The notes below the pieces were generated by a model. It was not told the DNA's origin, did no database searches, and saw only the letters and a list, made by a program, of their open reading frames with translations. A stretch of DNA of 64,000 nucleotides from Sphingomonas beigongshangi (GTDB lineage: Bacteria > Pseudomonadota > Alphaproteobacteria > Sphingomonadales > Sphingomonadaceae): NCBI RefSeq assembly GCF_016820445.1, contig NZ_JADHDT010000002.1, positions 248,001 through 312,000 of the forward strand. The letters run 5' to 3'. A program made the position numbers and the translations under genes. Numbering within the stretch: the first letter of the stretch is position 1; each line of letters starts with the position of its first letter. Shown in pieces: positions 26,063-33,640 of this stretch.

Positions 26063-26734
26063 CTATTCCGCCTTACGGCCCTTGAAACCCTGCGCGACGA
26101 CGAACCATTCGACCGAACCCTTGCGACTTGAGGGCGGTTTGGCATGTTTCACCGTGGCGAATGCGCGCTTCATCTCCGCGACCAGCGTCGAATCCGCGCC
26201 CCCCGCGAAGACCTTGGCGACGAACGTGCCGCCGGGCGCCAGCACGTCCTGGGCGAAAGCCAGGGCAGTTTCGACCAGCGCCATGGTGCGCAGCGCGTCG
26301 GTCTGCGGATGGCCGACAGTATTCGCTGCCATGTCGGACAGGACCAGATCGGGGGCTCCCCCAAGGGCGTCCATCAACAATCCCGGTGCGGCATCGTCCA
26401 GGAAATCCATCTGGAAAATCGTGACGCCGTCGATCGGATCGACGGGCAGCAGGTCGATCCCGACCACCTCCGCCTTGGGCAGCCGGCGCTTAATTACCTG
26501 GCTCCAGCCGCCCGGCGCGATGCCGAGGTCGACGACGCGCTTTGCGTGGCGGATGATGCCGAATCGTTCGTCCAGCTCGATCAGCTTGTACGCGGCGCGG
26601 CTGCGATAGCCCTCCGCCTTGGCGCGCCGCACATAGGGGTCGTTAAGCTGGCGTTCGAGCCAGCGCGTCGACTGCGCCGTGCGGCCGCGCGCCGTCTTGA
26701 CGCGGGTGCGTAGGCCGCCGCCATCGCGGCTCAT
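26063..26734 (-). CDS. rlmE: 23S rRNA (uridine-2552 2'-O) methyltransferase RlmE
   Basis: A 223-residue FtsJ/RrmJ methyltransferase. The SAM site is VVDLGIAPGGWSQVI, the acidic motif VVGIDLLPVDPIDG and the catalytic region LVLSDMAANTVGHP with FVAKVFAGGAD; the N-terminus has the rRNA-binding SRAAYKLIELDERFG. It methylates U2552 in the A-loop of 23S rRNA. Length is normal with a slightly long N-terminus. It follows ppx by 28 bases on the same strand, the usual alphaproteobacterial ppx-rlmE pair. Confidence 0.94.
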   Translation of the reverse strand: MSRDGGGLRTRVKTARGRTAQSTRWLERQLNDPYVRRAKAEGYRSRAAYKLIELDERFGIIRHAKRVVDLGIAPGGWSQVIKRRLPKAEVVGIDLLPVDPIDGVTIFQMDFLDDAAPGLLMDALGGAPDLVLSDMAANTVGHPQTDALRTMALVETALAFAQDVLAPGGTFVAKVFAGGADSTLVAEMKRAFATVKHAKPPSSRKGSVEWFVVAQGFKGRKAE

Positions 26735-26762
26735 CGGGGCGCGCTCGTCATCATCACATCGG

Positions 26763-27809
26763 TCACGGCCGTGGGCTCCCCATCAGACGGCGTAAAATCC
26801 CCTCGCGGATACCGCGGTCCGCGATACCCAGCCGTTCTGCAGGCCAGAGGTCGAGAATGGTCTCCAGTATCGCGCAGCCCGCGACGACGAGATCGGCACG
26901 TTCGCTACCGATGCAGGCGAGCTGCGCGCGCTCGTTGATCGCCATCCGCGACAGGTCGGCGCTGATGCGCCGCATCGCCTCGGCAGGGACGATCAGACCA
27001 TCGACCTGCGCACGGTCGTAATGGCTGAGCCCCAGATGCACGCTGCCCAACGTCGTCACCGTCCCGCTGGTACCGAGCAGCCGCGGCCGTCGGACGGTTT
27101 TCGGCAGGCGCGATGCGAAAGCGGCGAAACTTTCCGCAACCGTGGCGCGCATGCGCGCGTAGGCGGCCAATCGGTCGGCCTCCGCCGTCGCGGTGCCTCC
27201 GGCGCTTTCCGTCAGCGAGACGACGCCCCAGGGCGCGGAATGCCAGTCGAGTACCCGCGGCATCGCGCCGCGCGGCGTATCGATCAGCACGAGCTCGGTC
27301 GATCCGCCGCCGATGTCGAAGACGAGCGCGGGATCATCGCCCGGCTCGATGAGCGCATGGCAGCCGAGCACTGCGAGGCGCGCCTCTTCCTCGGCGGAGA
27401 TGATGTCGAGGTGGATACCCGTCTCGCGATAGGCGCGGGCGATGAATTCCGGACCATTGGCAGCGCGGCGACATGCCTCCGTCGCGACCGAGCGAGCAAG
27501 CGTCACGTTGCGGCGCTTGAGCTTGTCCGAACAGACACGCAGCGCCGCGATCGTGCGTTCGATCGCGGCATCGGAGAGGCGTCCGGTCGCGGCAAGACCC
27601 TCGCCCAGCCGCACGATGCGTGAGAAGGCGTCGATGACCGCGAAACCGTCGCCTTGCGGGCGCGCGATCAGCAGGCGGCAATTATTGGTGCCGAGATCCA
27701 GCGCAGCGAAGGCCTGCGCGTCGGACCAGCGGCCGCGTTGCGGCCGGATCGGCGCCGGACGGGCAGGCCTGGCCTGCCGGTACGGCTCTCGGGCGGAACG
27801 ATCCCCCAT
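26763..27809 (-). CDS. ppx: Ppx/GppA-family exopolyphosphatase
   Basis: A 348-residue member of the ASKHA phosphatase fold: FAALDLGTNNCRLLIARPQG is the phosphate-1 loop, ARSVATEACRRAANG and LVFDIGGGSTELVLID the second loop, and LLGTSGTVTTLGSVHL the adenosine-type motif. Members hydrolyse polyphosphate or pppGpp; the short form without C-terminal HD domain is typical in alphaproteobacteria. A low-complexity Arg/Pro leader (first 30 residues) precedes the fold, so the true start may be slightly downstream. It precedes rlmE. Confidence 0.9.
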   Translation of the reverse strand: MGDRSAREPYRQARPARPAPIRPQRGRWSDAQAFAALDLGTNNCRLLIARPQGDGFAVIDAFSRIVRLGEGLAATGRLSDAAIERTIAALRVCSDKLKRRNVTLARSVATEACRRAANGPEFIARAYRETGIHLDIISAEEEARLAVLGCHALIEPGDDPALVFDIGGGSTELVLIDTPRGAMPRVLDWHSAPWGVVSLTESAGGTATAEADRLAAYARMRATVAESFAAFASRLPKTVRRPRLLGTSGTVTTLGSVHLGLSHYDRAQVDGLIVPAEAMRRISADLSRMAINERAQLACIGSERADLVVAGCAILETILDLWPAERLGIADRGIREGILRRLMGSPRP

Positions 27810-27927
27810 GGCCGTGGTGACTCTTTCATTTCTGTTCTGCCGTCGCGGGCAACGTGTGGCCCGTTCGGTGCTTGCCCCCTAGGTAGCGTGCGCGCGCGCT
27901 TGCGACAAGCCGAGCGGACAGGCCCCG

Positions 27928-27956
27928 TTGACAGCCGACACCGGCCCGACTAGAGG
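27928..27956 (+). promoter_or_regulatory. Sigma-70-type promoter of tRNA-Gln
   Basis: A consensus TTGACA (27928-27933) and TAGAGG (27951-27956) with a 17-base spacer end 11 bases before the tRNA-Gln 5' end. This is the strongest housekeeping promoter match in the window. Confidence 0.8.
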
Positions 27957-27967
27957 CCGCTGCCTGT

Positions 27968-28041
27968 TGCCCCGTCGTCTAAAGGTAAGACTACGGACTC
28001 TGACTCCGTCAATTGAGGTTCGAATCCTCACGGGGCATCCA
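27968..28041 (+). tRNA. tRNA-Gln (anticodon CTG)
   Basis: The acceptor arm TGCCCCG pairs with CGGGGCA, the anticodon arm ACGGA-CTCTGAC-TCCGT places CTG at 28000-28002, and the T-arm contains GGTTCGAATCC. The 3' CCA is encoded (28039-28041). It reads CAG codons, which fit the high GC content. A strong promoter lies directly upstream. Confidence 0.96.
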
Positions 28042-28173
28042 GGACATCGTTATCTCAGAATAGTGCAAGGCGGGCTTCGCCACGTCCGGCTGTCGCTCCG
28101 CGCGAGCTCGGCCATTGCGACCCCTGCGCCGCGCCCGTGACGGCGACATTCAGCCAGTCGCCGCCCCCCTGAA

Positions 28174-28443
28174 TCAATTGCGCATCAGGCTCGCTCGGGT
28201 CTCATGCTGCGGCACGTGTTCGCCAGCGGCTCTCCCGGTCGCAGGAGTGACGTCGAGCCGGTGATCGCCGCGCATATTTCTGCATGCCGGTGCGGCGCGA
28301 TAGGTCTCGACGGCATCGATTTCGCTCTGGATCAAGTCGATCGCCAGCTGAATGTGGCAAATCGCGGCGCCCACGTCAACGTCGTCCAGGACAGACGCAG
28401 CAAGGTGAAGATGACGAATGGCGTCATTGGCGCGCGTGATCAT
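28174..28443 (-). CDS. Small hypothetical protein
   Basis: An 89-residue open frame with a good ribosome-binding site (GAGGGGAG eight bases before the ATG at 28443). The first half (ITRANDAIRHLHLAASVLDD, IQLAIDLIQSEID) looks like two amphipathic helices; the second half is disordered and Arg/His-rich. No family was recognised and no signal or membrane segment is present. It lies divergent to the AraC gene in a region poorer in GC than its surroundings, so it may be real but is not certain. Confidence 0.45.
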   Translation of the reverse strand: MITRANDAIRHLHLAASVLDDVDVGAAICHIQLAIDLIQSEIDAVETYRAAPACRNMRGDHRLDVTPATGRAAGEHVPQHETRASLMRN

Positions 28444-28798
28444 GAATCTCCCCTCGAAGTGTTCGGAGTCGCATCGCTTCGCTGCACGACGCGTCACAAA
28501 TCCAAATATTTAGTCAACATTCGAAGCTTGGCTATAGGACGCACGCGCGAAACGCGGATTTCCGGGTGAGAGGGTGATACTTGCGCATTGCCTCGCCGGC
28601 ATCATCTGCGTGATCTTTGCATCATTCCAGCGATTTGAAGCGGACGTGAGCCTCGATGGCGCATGGTGCCTGCGCGGAAATTGCATCCGCGCGGCCGACC
28701 AGTGTTGCACTTATAACACATGTCAAGTATGAACCGAGCTGAGGAGGGCGTATGCTCGGCAGACAAGGCGATGCGGCAAGGCCGCTCGGCAGGATAGC
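28444..28798. other. 355-base intergenic region before the AraC regulator
   Basis: This gap is clearly richer in A and T than its flanks (for example AAATCCAAATATTTAGTCAA near 28498-28517). It holds the AraC-gene promoter candidate (28705-28733) and the ribosome-binding site of the small minus-strand gene. I see no convincing reading frame, RNA gene or repeat in the rest. Confidence 0.6.
28705..28733 (+). promoter_or_regulatory. Promoter candidate of the AraC-family gene
   Basis: TTGCAC (28705-28710), a 17-base spacer and TATGAA (28728-28733) lie 65 bases before the AraC-family start. The spacer contains an AT-rich dyad-like stretch. The match to sigma-70 is fair. Confidence 0.5.
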
Positions 28799-29758
28799 AT
28801 GAGAGAAAGCGACTGGCGGCCCCAGCCGGCGTTCCATCATGCCGTGACGGACACCGGGCAACTGGATTCCATCAATGCCGGCGGCGGGCTCGCAGTCAGC
28901 TTCGCGCCGCCCGGCAAGTCCGTCCATCTGTCGTTCGAGGGAAGCCAGAGCAAGACGCTGAGCGTCTGGCGCACCGAGAGCCGGTCGGGCTTCATGACGA
29001 AGCCGAAGATGGAAGCCGAACTGGTCACGATCCGGTTTGTCGATCGGGGGGCGATGGTACAGTTCGATCGAAAGGGGCGGGATCGGATCGCCGGGCCCAG
29101 CCAGGCGATTCTCACGTCTTTCGATGCCATGCGCATAGGTCAGGCGACACCCGGATTCTGCGCGATCAGCGCGACCGTGGGCCGCGATGCGGTGATGGCG
29201 GCCTGTCGTGCGATGTTCGGACCGGATAGCGCCACCGTTCCCGTGTTCGAAAGCGTTGTCGACGTCCAGACCCCGGGCCTTCTGTCGGTACGGGCGACAA
29301 TCGAGTCGTTGCAGAAGCGTCTGGTCGCGGCGAACGACGATTTCGACATGATCACGCCGCTGCTGCAGGAGGTGCTTCTCTACCAGCTCGTCGGCAATTG
29401 GCCCCTATTGGGGCGGCCGAGCTCGGAACGTACGCCGGATCCGACCGGCCGCGCGGTGCGGCGGGCGATCGATTTCATCGAGGGCAACCTGCAACGTGCC
29501 GTCACCCTTCGCGATATCGCGCAGGCCGCCGGACTGAGCGTGAGGGGCCTGCAGTCCGCGTTCAAGCGCCGGATCGGATGTAGCCCGATCCAGTATCTGA
29601 TCGCCCGGCGCCTGGACCGGGTCCATGCCGATCTGCTCGTCGACGACGGCGACACGATCAGCGCCAGCGCCCGTCGCTGGGGCTTTGTCCACATGAGCGA
29701 CTTCTCCGCCCGATATCGCGCTCGATTCGGCTGCCTGCCGCGAGAGACGCGTCGATAG
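28799..29758 (+). CDS. AraC-family transcriptional regulator
   Basis: A 319-residue regulator. The C-terminal 100 residues carry both AraC helix-turn-helix units: AVTLRDIAQAAGLSVRGLQS with FKRRIGCSPIQYLIARRL, then SASARRWGFVHMSDFSARYR with ARFGCLPRE. The N-terminal about 200 residues resemble the AraC-binding-like effector domain (PF14525-type; SVHLSFEGSQSKTLSVWRTE). The ligand is unknown. CAGGA lies before the start, and the next gene downstream is 188 bases away, so targets cannot be inferred from adjacency. Confidence 0.88.
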   Translation: MRESDWRPQPAFHHAVTDTGQLDSINAGGGLAVSFAPPGKSVHLSFEGSQSKTLSVWRTESRSGFMTKPKMEAELVTIRFVDRGAMVQFDRKGRDRIAGPSQAILTSFDAMRIGQATPGFCAISATVGRDAVMAACRAMFGPDSATVPVFESVVDVQTPGLLSVRATIESLQKRLVAANDDFDMITPLLQEVLLYQLVGNWPLLGRPSSERTPDPTGRAVRRAIDFIEGNLQRAVTLRDIAQAAGLSVRGLQSAFKRRIGCSPIQYLIARRLDRVHADLLVDDGDTISASARRWGFVHMSDFSARYRARFGCLPRETRR

Positions 29759-29946
29759 GACCCGTCGTCAGGATGCGGACAGGCGCGCATCCGCATTCAT
29801 GGGCGCATCGCCATGTTGGCCCGTCTGCGCGAAGCCGATCTTCGCCTTTGCCTCCGCCTCGCCCCCGGCAGACCGGGATCATTTTTCGCAAGAGCCCGCC
29901 GACGTTGCAGACCTCTGGTTTCGGATCGCATAAAGCGCGCAGGCTC

Positions 29947-30477
29947 ATGATCGAATCATCGTCTTCCTCGGATCGCGACAAGGCGCTCGCCAAGCTCTCG
30001 CAGCGGCAGATCGACTGCCTGCGTCGCGTCGCCGAACTGAAGAAGACGGAGCAGATCGCCGAGGAACTCGGCATCTCCCCGAGCACGGTCAACACGCACA
30101 TCGAGCGCGCGATGACCATCCTGGGCGCGCCCAGCCGCCGCGAGGCCGCACGTATGGTCACGGCGGTGCCTCTCGACGCACCGTTCCCGCAGGCCGCGCC
30201 GCCCCCCGCTCTCCCGGCGGATCCGGTTCCGGAGAAATCGCCTACGGAGTTTTCGCGACTGGTCGAACCGATCGGCGACCTGCCACTTCCTGCCGTGGCG
30301 GTGCCGGAGCTGCCGAGGCGCAATCGTCTCGACCCGCTCCAGCGGATGGGCGTGGCGCTCCTTTCGCTCATCCTCCTGTGTCTGGCGATCGCCGGGCTCG
30401 GGGCCGCCATCGAACAATTGAGCGCGTGGCGATCCAGCCTCGCGCCATCAGGGACAAACCACTCGGGCCGACGCTGA
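29947..30477 (+). CDS. Membrane-anchored LuxR-type helix-turn-helix protein (cassette gene 1)
   Basis: A 176-residue protein with an unusual layout. Residues about 15-70 form a LuxR/GerE DNA-binding domain (LSQRQIDCLRRVAELKKTEQ, IAEELGISPSTVNTHIERAM). A Pro-rich linker follows to about 135, then one transmembrane helix (MGVALLSLILLCLAIAGLGA, about 142-162) and a tail of about 20 residues. There is no receiver or ligand-binding domain, so it looks like a membrane-tethered regulator. It heads a four-gene run (29947-31770) on the same strand. The start at 29947 is preferred over an upstream frame lacking protein-like composition. Confidence 0.78.
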   Translation: MIESSSSSDRDKALAKLSQRQIDCLRRVAELKKTEQIAEELGISPSTVNTHIERAMTILGAPSRREAARMVTAVPLDAPFPQAAPPPALPADPVPEKSPTEFSRLVEPIGDLPLPAVAVPELPRRNRLDPLQRMGVALLSLILLCLAIAGLGAAIEQLSAWRSSLAPSGTNHSGRR

Positions 30478-30506
30478 ACCGGTCGGCCCGTCGCGAAAGG
30501 CAGACC

Positions 30507-30875
30507 ATGAGCCAGGACGTCGCCGTCGCCGCGCACACCGTGCGTGACGCTTTCATTCCGGCCGAACAGGCCGCCGACCTTGCCGCCGCACGAACCGCGC
30601 GACTACTTGCCACCGTGCTCGAGCAGCGCGCCGCCACCGGTGTCGCAATGGGCACGGGCGTGCCGATGATTCGCAAGATCGCCAAGTCGCTCGCCGCCCA
30701 GATCGAGGCACGCGAGGAGTTCGTCATGGCGCACAAGCTCGCCGCCGAATTGCCTGCGACCATGGGTCTCGACCCGACGATGTTCGGTGACGCGTCGGAT
30801 TGCCCGCCGCCCGAGCAGCGGCCATCGGGTTCGGGTGCCAACCAGGGCAACGTCGTCGCGATCCGCGCCGCCTGA
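30507..30875 (+). CDS. Hypothetical helical protein (cassette gene 2)
   Basis: A 122-residue protein with no recognised family. It is mostly predicted helix (DAFIPAEQAADLAAARTARL, IRKIAKSLAAQIEAREEFVM) with a disordered C-terminus rich in Pro and Ser; no signal or membrane segment is seen. AAAGG lies nine bases before the ATG. It follows gene 1 by 29 bases and is joined to gene 3 by the compact junction TGACAATG. The repeated order suggests a conserved unit, but the role is unknown. Confidence 0.75.
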   Translation: MSQDVAVAAHTVRDAFIPAEQAADLAAARTARLLATVLEQRAATGVAMGTGVPMIRKIAKSLAAQIEAREEFVMAHKLAAELPATMGLDPTMFGDASDCPPPEQRPSGSGANQGNVVAIRAA

Positions 30876-30877
30876 CA

Positions 30878-31324
30878 ATGCCCGGTCCGAACGTCATCGC
30901 CTTCACGCTGCTGCTGCTGGCGACGGTTGTGCTGGCGGGGTGGCGTGGAGGACAACCGGAAAAGATTGTCGCGGGCATGTTCGCGCTTGCCTATGTCGCC
31001 ACGATGGCGGGCTATTCGGGAATGCCCGCGCGCTTTGCGCGGATAGAACCCTACGTCGCCGCAATCGACATTGCGGTATTGGTGGGGGTGACGGTCGTCC
31101 TGCTGCGAGCCGACCGGTTCTGGCCGATCGCTGCCTTCGCGGCGCAGGGTGTCGCGGTGCTGACCCATCTTATCAAGCTGATCGACCCGGGGATCGTGCG
31201 CCAGGCCTATGCCATTGCGCTCGCCGCGCCGGGTTGGCTGGCCGTGTTGATCCTGCTTGCCGGCGTCGTGCGGCATGCGCGCCGCGCCGCGATTTCCGGC
31301 CGTCAGCGGGACTGGAGTTGGTGA
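30878..31324 (+). CDS. Hypothetical polytopic membrane protein (cassette gene 3)
   Basis: A 148-residue inner-membrane protein with about five hydrophobic helices (VIAFTLLLLATVVLAGW; IVAGMFALAYVATMAGYS; VAAIDIAVLVGVTVVLL; WPIAAFAAQGVAVLTHLI; APGWLAVLILLAGVV) and a basic C-terminus. No family was recognised and no catalytic motif is visible. It starts two bases after the gene-2 stop and ends two bases before the gene-4 start, so the three are very probably co-translated. Confidence 0.75.
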   Translation: MPGPNVIAFTLLLLATVVLAGWRGGQPEKIVAGMFALAYVATMAGYSGMPARFARIEPYVAAIDIAVLVGVTVVLLRADRFWPIAAFAAQGVAVLTHLIKLIDPGIVRQAYAIALAAPGWLAVLILLAGVVRHARRAAISGRQRDWSW

Positions 31325-31326
31325 CA

Positions 31327-31770
31327 ATGGATATGGAGCAGCCGCGGCATTGGGCGGTCGACGAATCTCGCCCGCAGGTGGCCCTGCCGCGGCAGCCGGG
31401 GGAGCGCGCGAGCGGCGGAACCGAGGGACGTGGGCTACCGCGATCCGATGCGCTGGCCGTCGCGCAGATGGTGCGGCGGGTGCGACTGGCCGCACGGACG
31501 GGCGCCGAGGCCCATCGCGATCTCTTCGCGGATCCGGCCTGGGACATGTTGCTCGACCTCTATGTCGCGCAAGGGGCGGGACGGCGCGTCAGCGTATCGG
31601 ACGCCTGCATCGCCGCCGCCGTGCCGCAAGCGACGGCGCTCCGCTGGCTCAACATGCTCGACCAGCGTGGGCTCGTCGTCCGTACGGCTGATACGACCGA
31701 CCGACGTCGCTGGTGGATGACCCTCAGTGCCGAGGGTGTCGCGCTGGTCGAACGCATGCTGCCGGACTGA
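31327..31770 (+). CDS. Winged-helix DNA-binding protein (cassette gene 4)
   Basis: A 147-residue protein. The first 50 residues are low-complexity; residues about 55-147 look like a MarR-type winged helix (VSVSDACIAAAVPQATALRW, LNMLDQRGLVVRTADTTDRR, with the wing RRWWMTLSAEGVALVERML). It could be the regulator that pairs with the membrane-anchored LuxR-type protein at the start of the cassette. The junction to gene 3 is again TGACAATG. The target is unknown. Confidence 0.78.
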   Translation: MDMEQPRHWAVDESRPQVALPRQPGERASGGTEGRGLPRSDALAVAQMVRRVRLAARTGAEAHRDLFADPAWDMLLDLYVAQGAGRRVSVSDACIAAAVPQATALRWLNMLDQRGLVVRTADTTDRRRWWMTLSAEGVALVERMLPD

Positions 31771-31864
31771 CATCCTCCGTACGAGCGTAGAATCTGCTCG
31801 GGTCTGATGGATTTACATTGAAGCGGCGACGGCCCTCACCCGTCCAACCGTGCTGGATCGCCCA

Positions 31865-32299
31865 TCAGGCATCATTCGCAAGGATGGCTGCGACGGCTTC
31901 GGCGTCGATGCCGAATGCGGCCGCAAGTCCGGCGACCGACGCTCCCCGCTTGAACAGGACGCGGATGCGCTCGTCGTCCACGATCGTCGTGTAGCCGCGC
32001 GTATCACGTTGCTCGCGCACGACGTCCTTGCGTCCCGAGCCGCGCGGGCGCGCGGGCGCCGCATGGGGATCGATCATCGCGCGCCGATCCGCAGCGTCCC
32101 GCCGTTCGACGCGGTCCGCCTCCCGTGCTTCGGCAGCGGCCGCGCGTTCGGCGGATCGGTTCGCCAGACGTTCGGCGAGCGCGGCCTCGCGTTCGCGCGC
32201 GCGCTCGGCGCGGTGCCGCGCCCGGCTAGTGGCGCCGTCTTCGCTGCTTCGGATGTGAAACCCCGGGGTCGAATCGACACCCCAGCTCTTGTCCGCCAC
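31865..32299 (-). CDS. Hypothetical protein with coiled-coil N-terminus and helix-turn-helix-like C-terminus
   Basis: A 144-residue frame from a GTG start. The middle is an Arg/Ala/Glu-rich coiled-coil-like stretch (ARHRAERAREREAALAERLA). The last 40 residues (DDERIRVLFKRGASVAGLAA, AFGIDAEAVAAIL) resemble a small helix-turn-helix of the resolvase/sigma type. No family was recognised. It lies just downstream of the minus-strand tRNA-Arg, with only 30 bases between, so it may be read through from the tRNA promoter. Low-complexity composition leaves real doubt. Confidence 0.5.
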   Translation of the reverse strand: MADKSWGVDSTPGFHIRSSEDGATSRARHRAERAREREAALAERLANRSAERAAAAEAREADRVERRDAADRRAMIDPHAAPARPRGSGRKDVVREQRDTRGYTTIVDDERIRVLFKRGASVAGLAAAFGIDAEAVAAILANDA

Positions 32300-32329
32300 T
32301 GCGCGGTTCCCGCACTCGGAAAAAGTGAA

Positions 32330-32406
32330 TGGCGCGCCCGGAACGATTCGAACGTCCGACCCTCAGATTCGTAGTCTGATGCTCTATCCAGCTGAGCTAC
32401 GGGCGC
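32330..32406 (-). tRNA. tRNA-Arg (anticodon ACG)
   Basis: On the minus strand the acceptor GCGCCCG pairs with CGGGCGC, the D-arm is AGCTCAGCTGGATAGAGC, the anticodon arm TCAGA-CTACGAA-TCTGA gives ACG (plus-strand 32370-32372) and the T-arm contains CGTTCGAATC. The CCA end is encoded (32330-32332). The A at position 34 is probably deaminated to inosine. A promoter candidate lies at 32419-32447. Confidence 0.96.
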
Positions 32407-32418
32407 TTGGAAGCGGCG

Positions 32419-32447
32419 CGCCTAGGCGATTCGCCTGGAGGACGCAA
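32419..32447 (-). promoter_or_regulatory. Promoter candidate of tRNA-Arg
   Basis: On the minus strand TTGCGT (32447-32442), a 17-base spacer and TAGGCG (32424-32419) end 12 bases before the tRNA 5' end. Spacing matches the tRNA-Gln promoter; the hexamers are less consensus-like. Confidence 0.6.
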
Positions 32448-32477
32448 CCCCTTGCCCGTCCGGCGGTTCTCGCCGGC

Positions 32478-33035
32478 ATGCCCAGCTATGATCCCCGCTC
32501 CACCGCGCTTGTCCTCATCGACCTTCAAAAAGGTATCGTACCCGGCGACAAAGGGCCAAGGTCCGGCGAGGCGGTCGTGGCGACCGCGACCGCACTCGCG
32601 GAGCGGTTCCGGAAGGGGGGAGCGCCGGTCGTGCTCGTCCATGTCGGCTTCACCGCGGCGGAAGCGCCCAGCCTCGACGTCGATGCGCCCCGCCTGCCCA
32701 AGGAGGGTACGCCGGCAGGTTTCGCCGACTTCGTTGACGGCGTCCGGCAGGATGGCGACATCGTCGTCCTCAAGCACCATTGGGGTGCGTTCACCGGCAC
32801 CGATCTCGATCTCCAGTTGCGGCGACGCGGTGTGCGGACGGTCGTGGTGGCGGGCATCGCGACCAACTTCGGTGTCGAATCGACGGTCCGCAGCGCGTGG
32901 GAGCTTTCCTACGACGTCGTGGTCGTCGAGGATGCCTGCACCTCGCGTTCGACCGAGCTTCACGAATTCGCCGTGCGCCACATCCTGCCGCAGATCGCCC
33001 GCCTCGTCGAAAGCGACGCGATCACACTGGCCTGA
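32478..33035 (+). CDS. Isochorismatase-family hydrolase, YecD-like
   Basis: A 185-residue cysteine-hydrolase-fold protein. The catalytic Asp is in ALVLIDLQKGIVPG and the Lys in VVLKHHWGAFTGTDLD. At the usual nucleophile position the sequence is VAGIATNFGVESTVRSAWEL, so the cysteine is missing. E. coli YecD, a relative, also has a cysteine-less TNxGVEST stretch, so an isochorismatase-type (non-thiol) reaction or loss of activity is possible. It lies just beyond the divergent tRNA-Arg and converges on the TlpA-like gene. Confidence 0.86.
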   Translation: MPSYDPRSTALVLIDLQKGIVPGDKGPRSGEAVVATATALAERFRKGGAPVVLVHVGFTAAEAPSLDVDAPRLPKEGTPAGFADFVDGVRQDGDIVVLKHHWGAFTGTDLDLQLRRRGVRTVVVAGIATNFGVESTVRSAWELSYDVVVVEDACTSRSTELHEFAVRHILPQIARLVESDAITLA

Positions 33036-33037
33036 GG

Positions 33038-33640
33038 TTATTTCGCCTCGGCGATCAGCGCTTTGGCAGCGGCGCCCGTCCAGTCGTTGCCGCCGCGCCA
33101 GCGCCACACCTCCTTGCCAGTGGCATCGAACAGCACCGTCATCGGCAGATTGGCGCCATAGCCGAGCGAGAGCGCCATCGCCTTGTCCACATAGGGCGTC
33201 AGCGCCGCGCCGCCGTGCGCTTGCAGGAATGCCGGCACCTTGTCGGTCGCCTGCATGTCTTGACTGATCGCCGCGACGCGGACCGTGCCGGAACCCGCCA
33301 GTTTGCCGAGCGTGGGCAGCTCGGCGACGCAGGGGCCACACCATGTCGCCCACAGGTTCACCAGGACCGGTCTGCCGCGGAACGCGGCGAGGCTGGTCTG
33401 CTTTCCGTCGGGACCGGTGAACGAAGCGGTCGGTGCCGCTTCGCCGCTATGGCTGCGATCGATGCCGGTTGCGGCGGCGGCCGCACCGGCCGCAGGTGCC
33501 GCCTCGTCGGGCGACGGCGCGCTCGCGTTGATCGCGGTCGCGTCGCCTTGTGCGTTTCCCGCGCTTTGCCTATCGCAACCGCCGATGGCGAGCGCCAGGA
33601 GACCAACCATCGCGACGCGCGCAAAAGGTGACGGGGACAT
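33038..33640 (-). CDS. TlpA/ResA-type thioredoxin-like lipoprotein
   Basis: A 200-residue exported protein: a lipoprotein signal ([17 protein letters not shown]), an Ala-rich linker of about 40 residues and a thioredoxin fold with the redox motif [20 protein letters not shown] and cis-Pro segment [20 protein letters not shown]. It probably reduces disulfides in the periplasm, for example during cytochrome c maturation. Its start codon (CAT at 33638-33640) overlaps that of the divergent argH (ATG at 33639-33641). Confidence 0.9.
   Translation of the reverse strand: MSPSPFARVAMVGLLALAIGGCDRQSAGNAQGDATAINASAPSPDEAAPAAGAAAAATGIDRSHSGEAAPTASFTGPDGKQTSLAAFRGRPVLVNLWATWCGPCVAELPTLGKLAGSGTVRVAAISQDMQATDKVPAFLQAHGGAALTPYVDKAMALSLGYGANLPMTVLFDATGKEVWRWRGGNDWTGAAAKALIAEAK

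Noticed and set aside
31771..31864. Possible copy of the element after the four-gene cassette
   Set aside because: GCGGCGACGGCCCTCACCC resembles part of copy B, but no second arm or conserved ends could be found.
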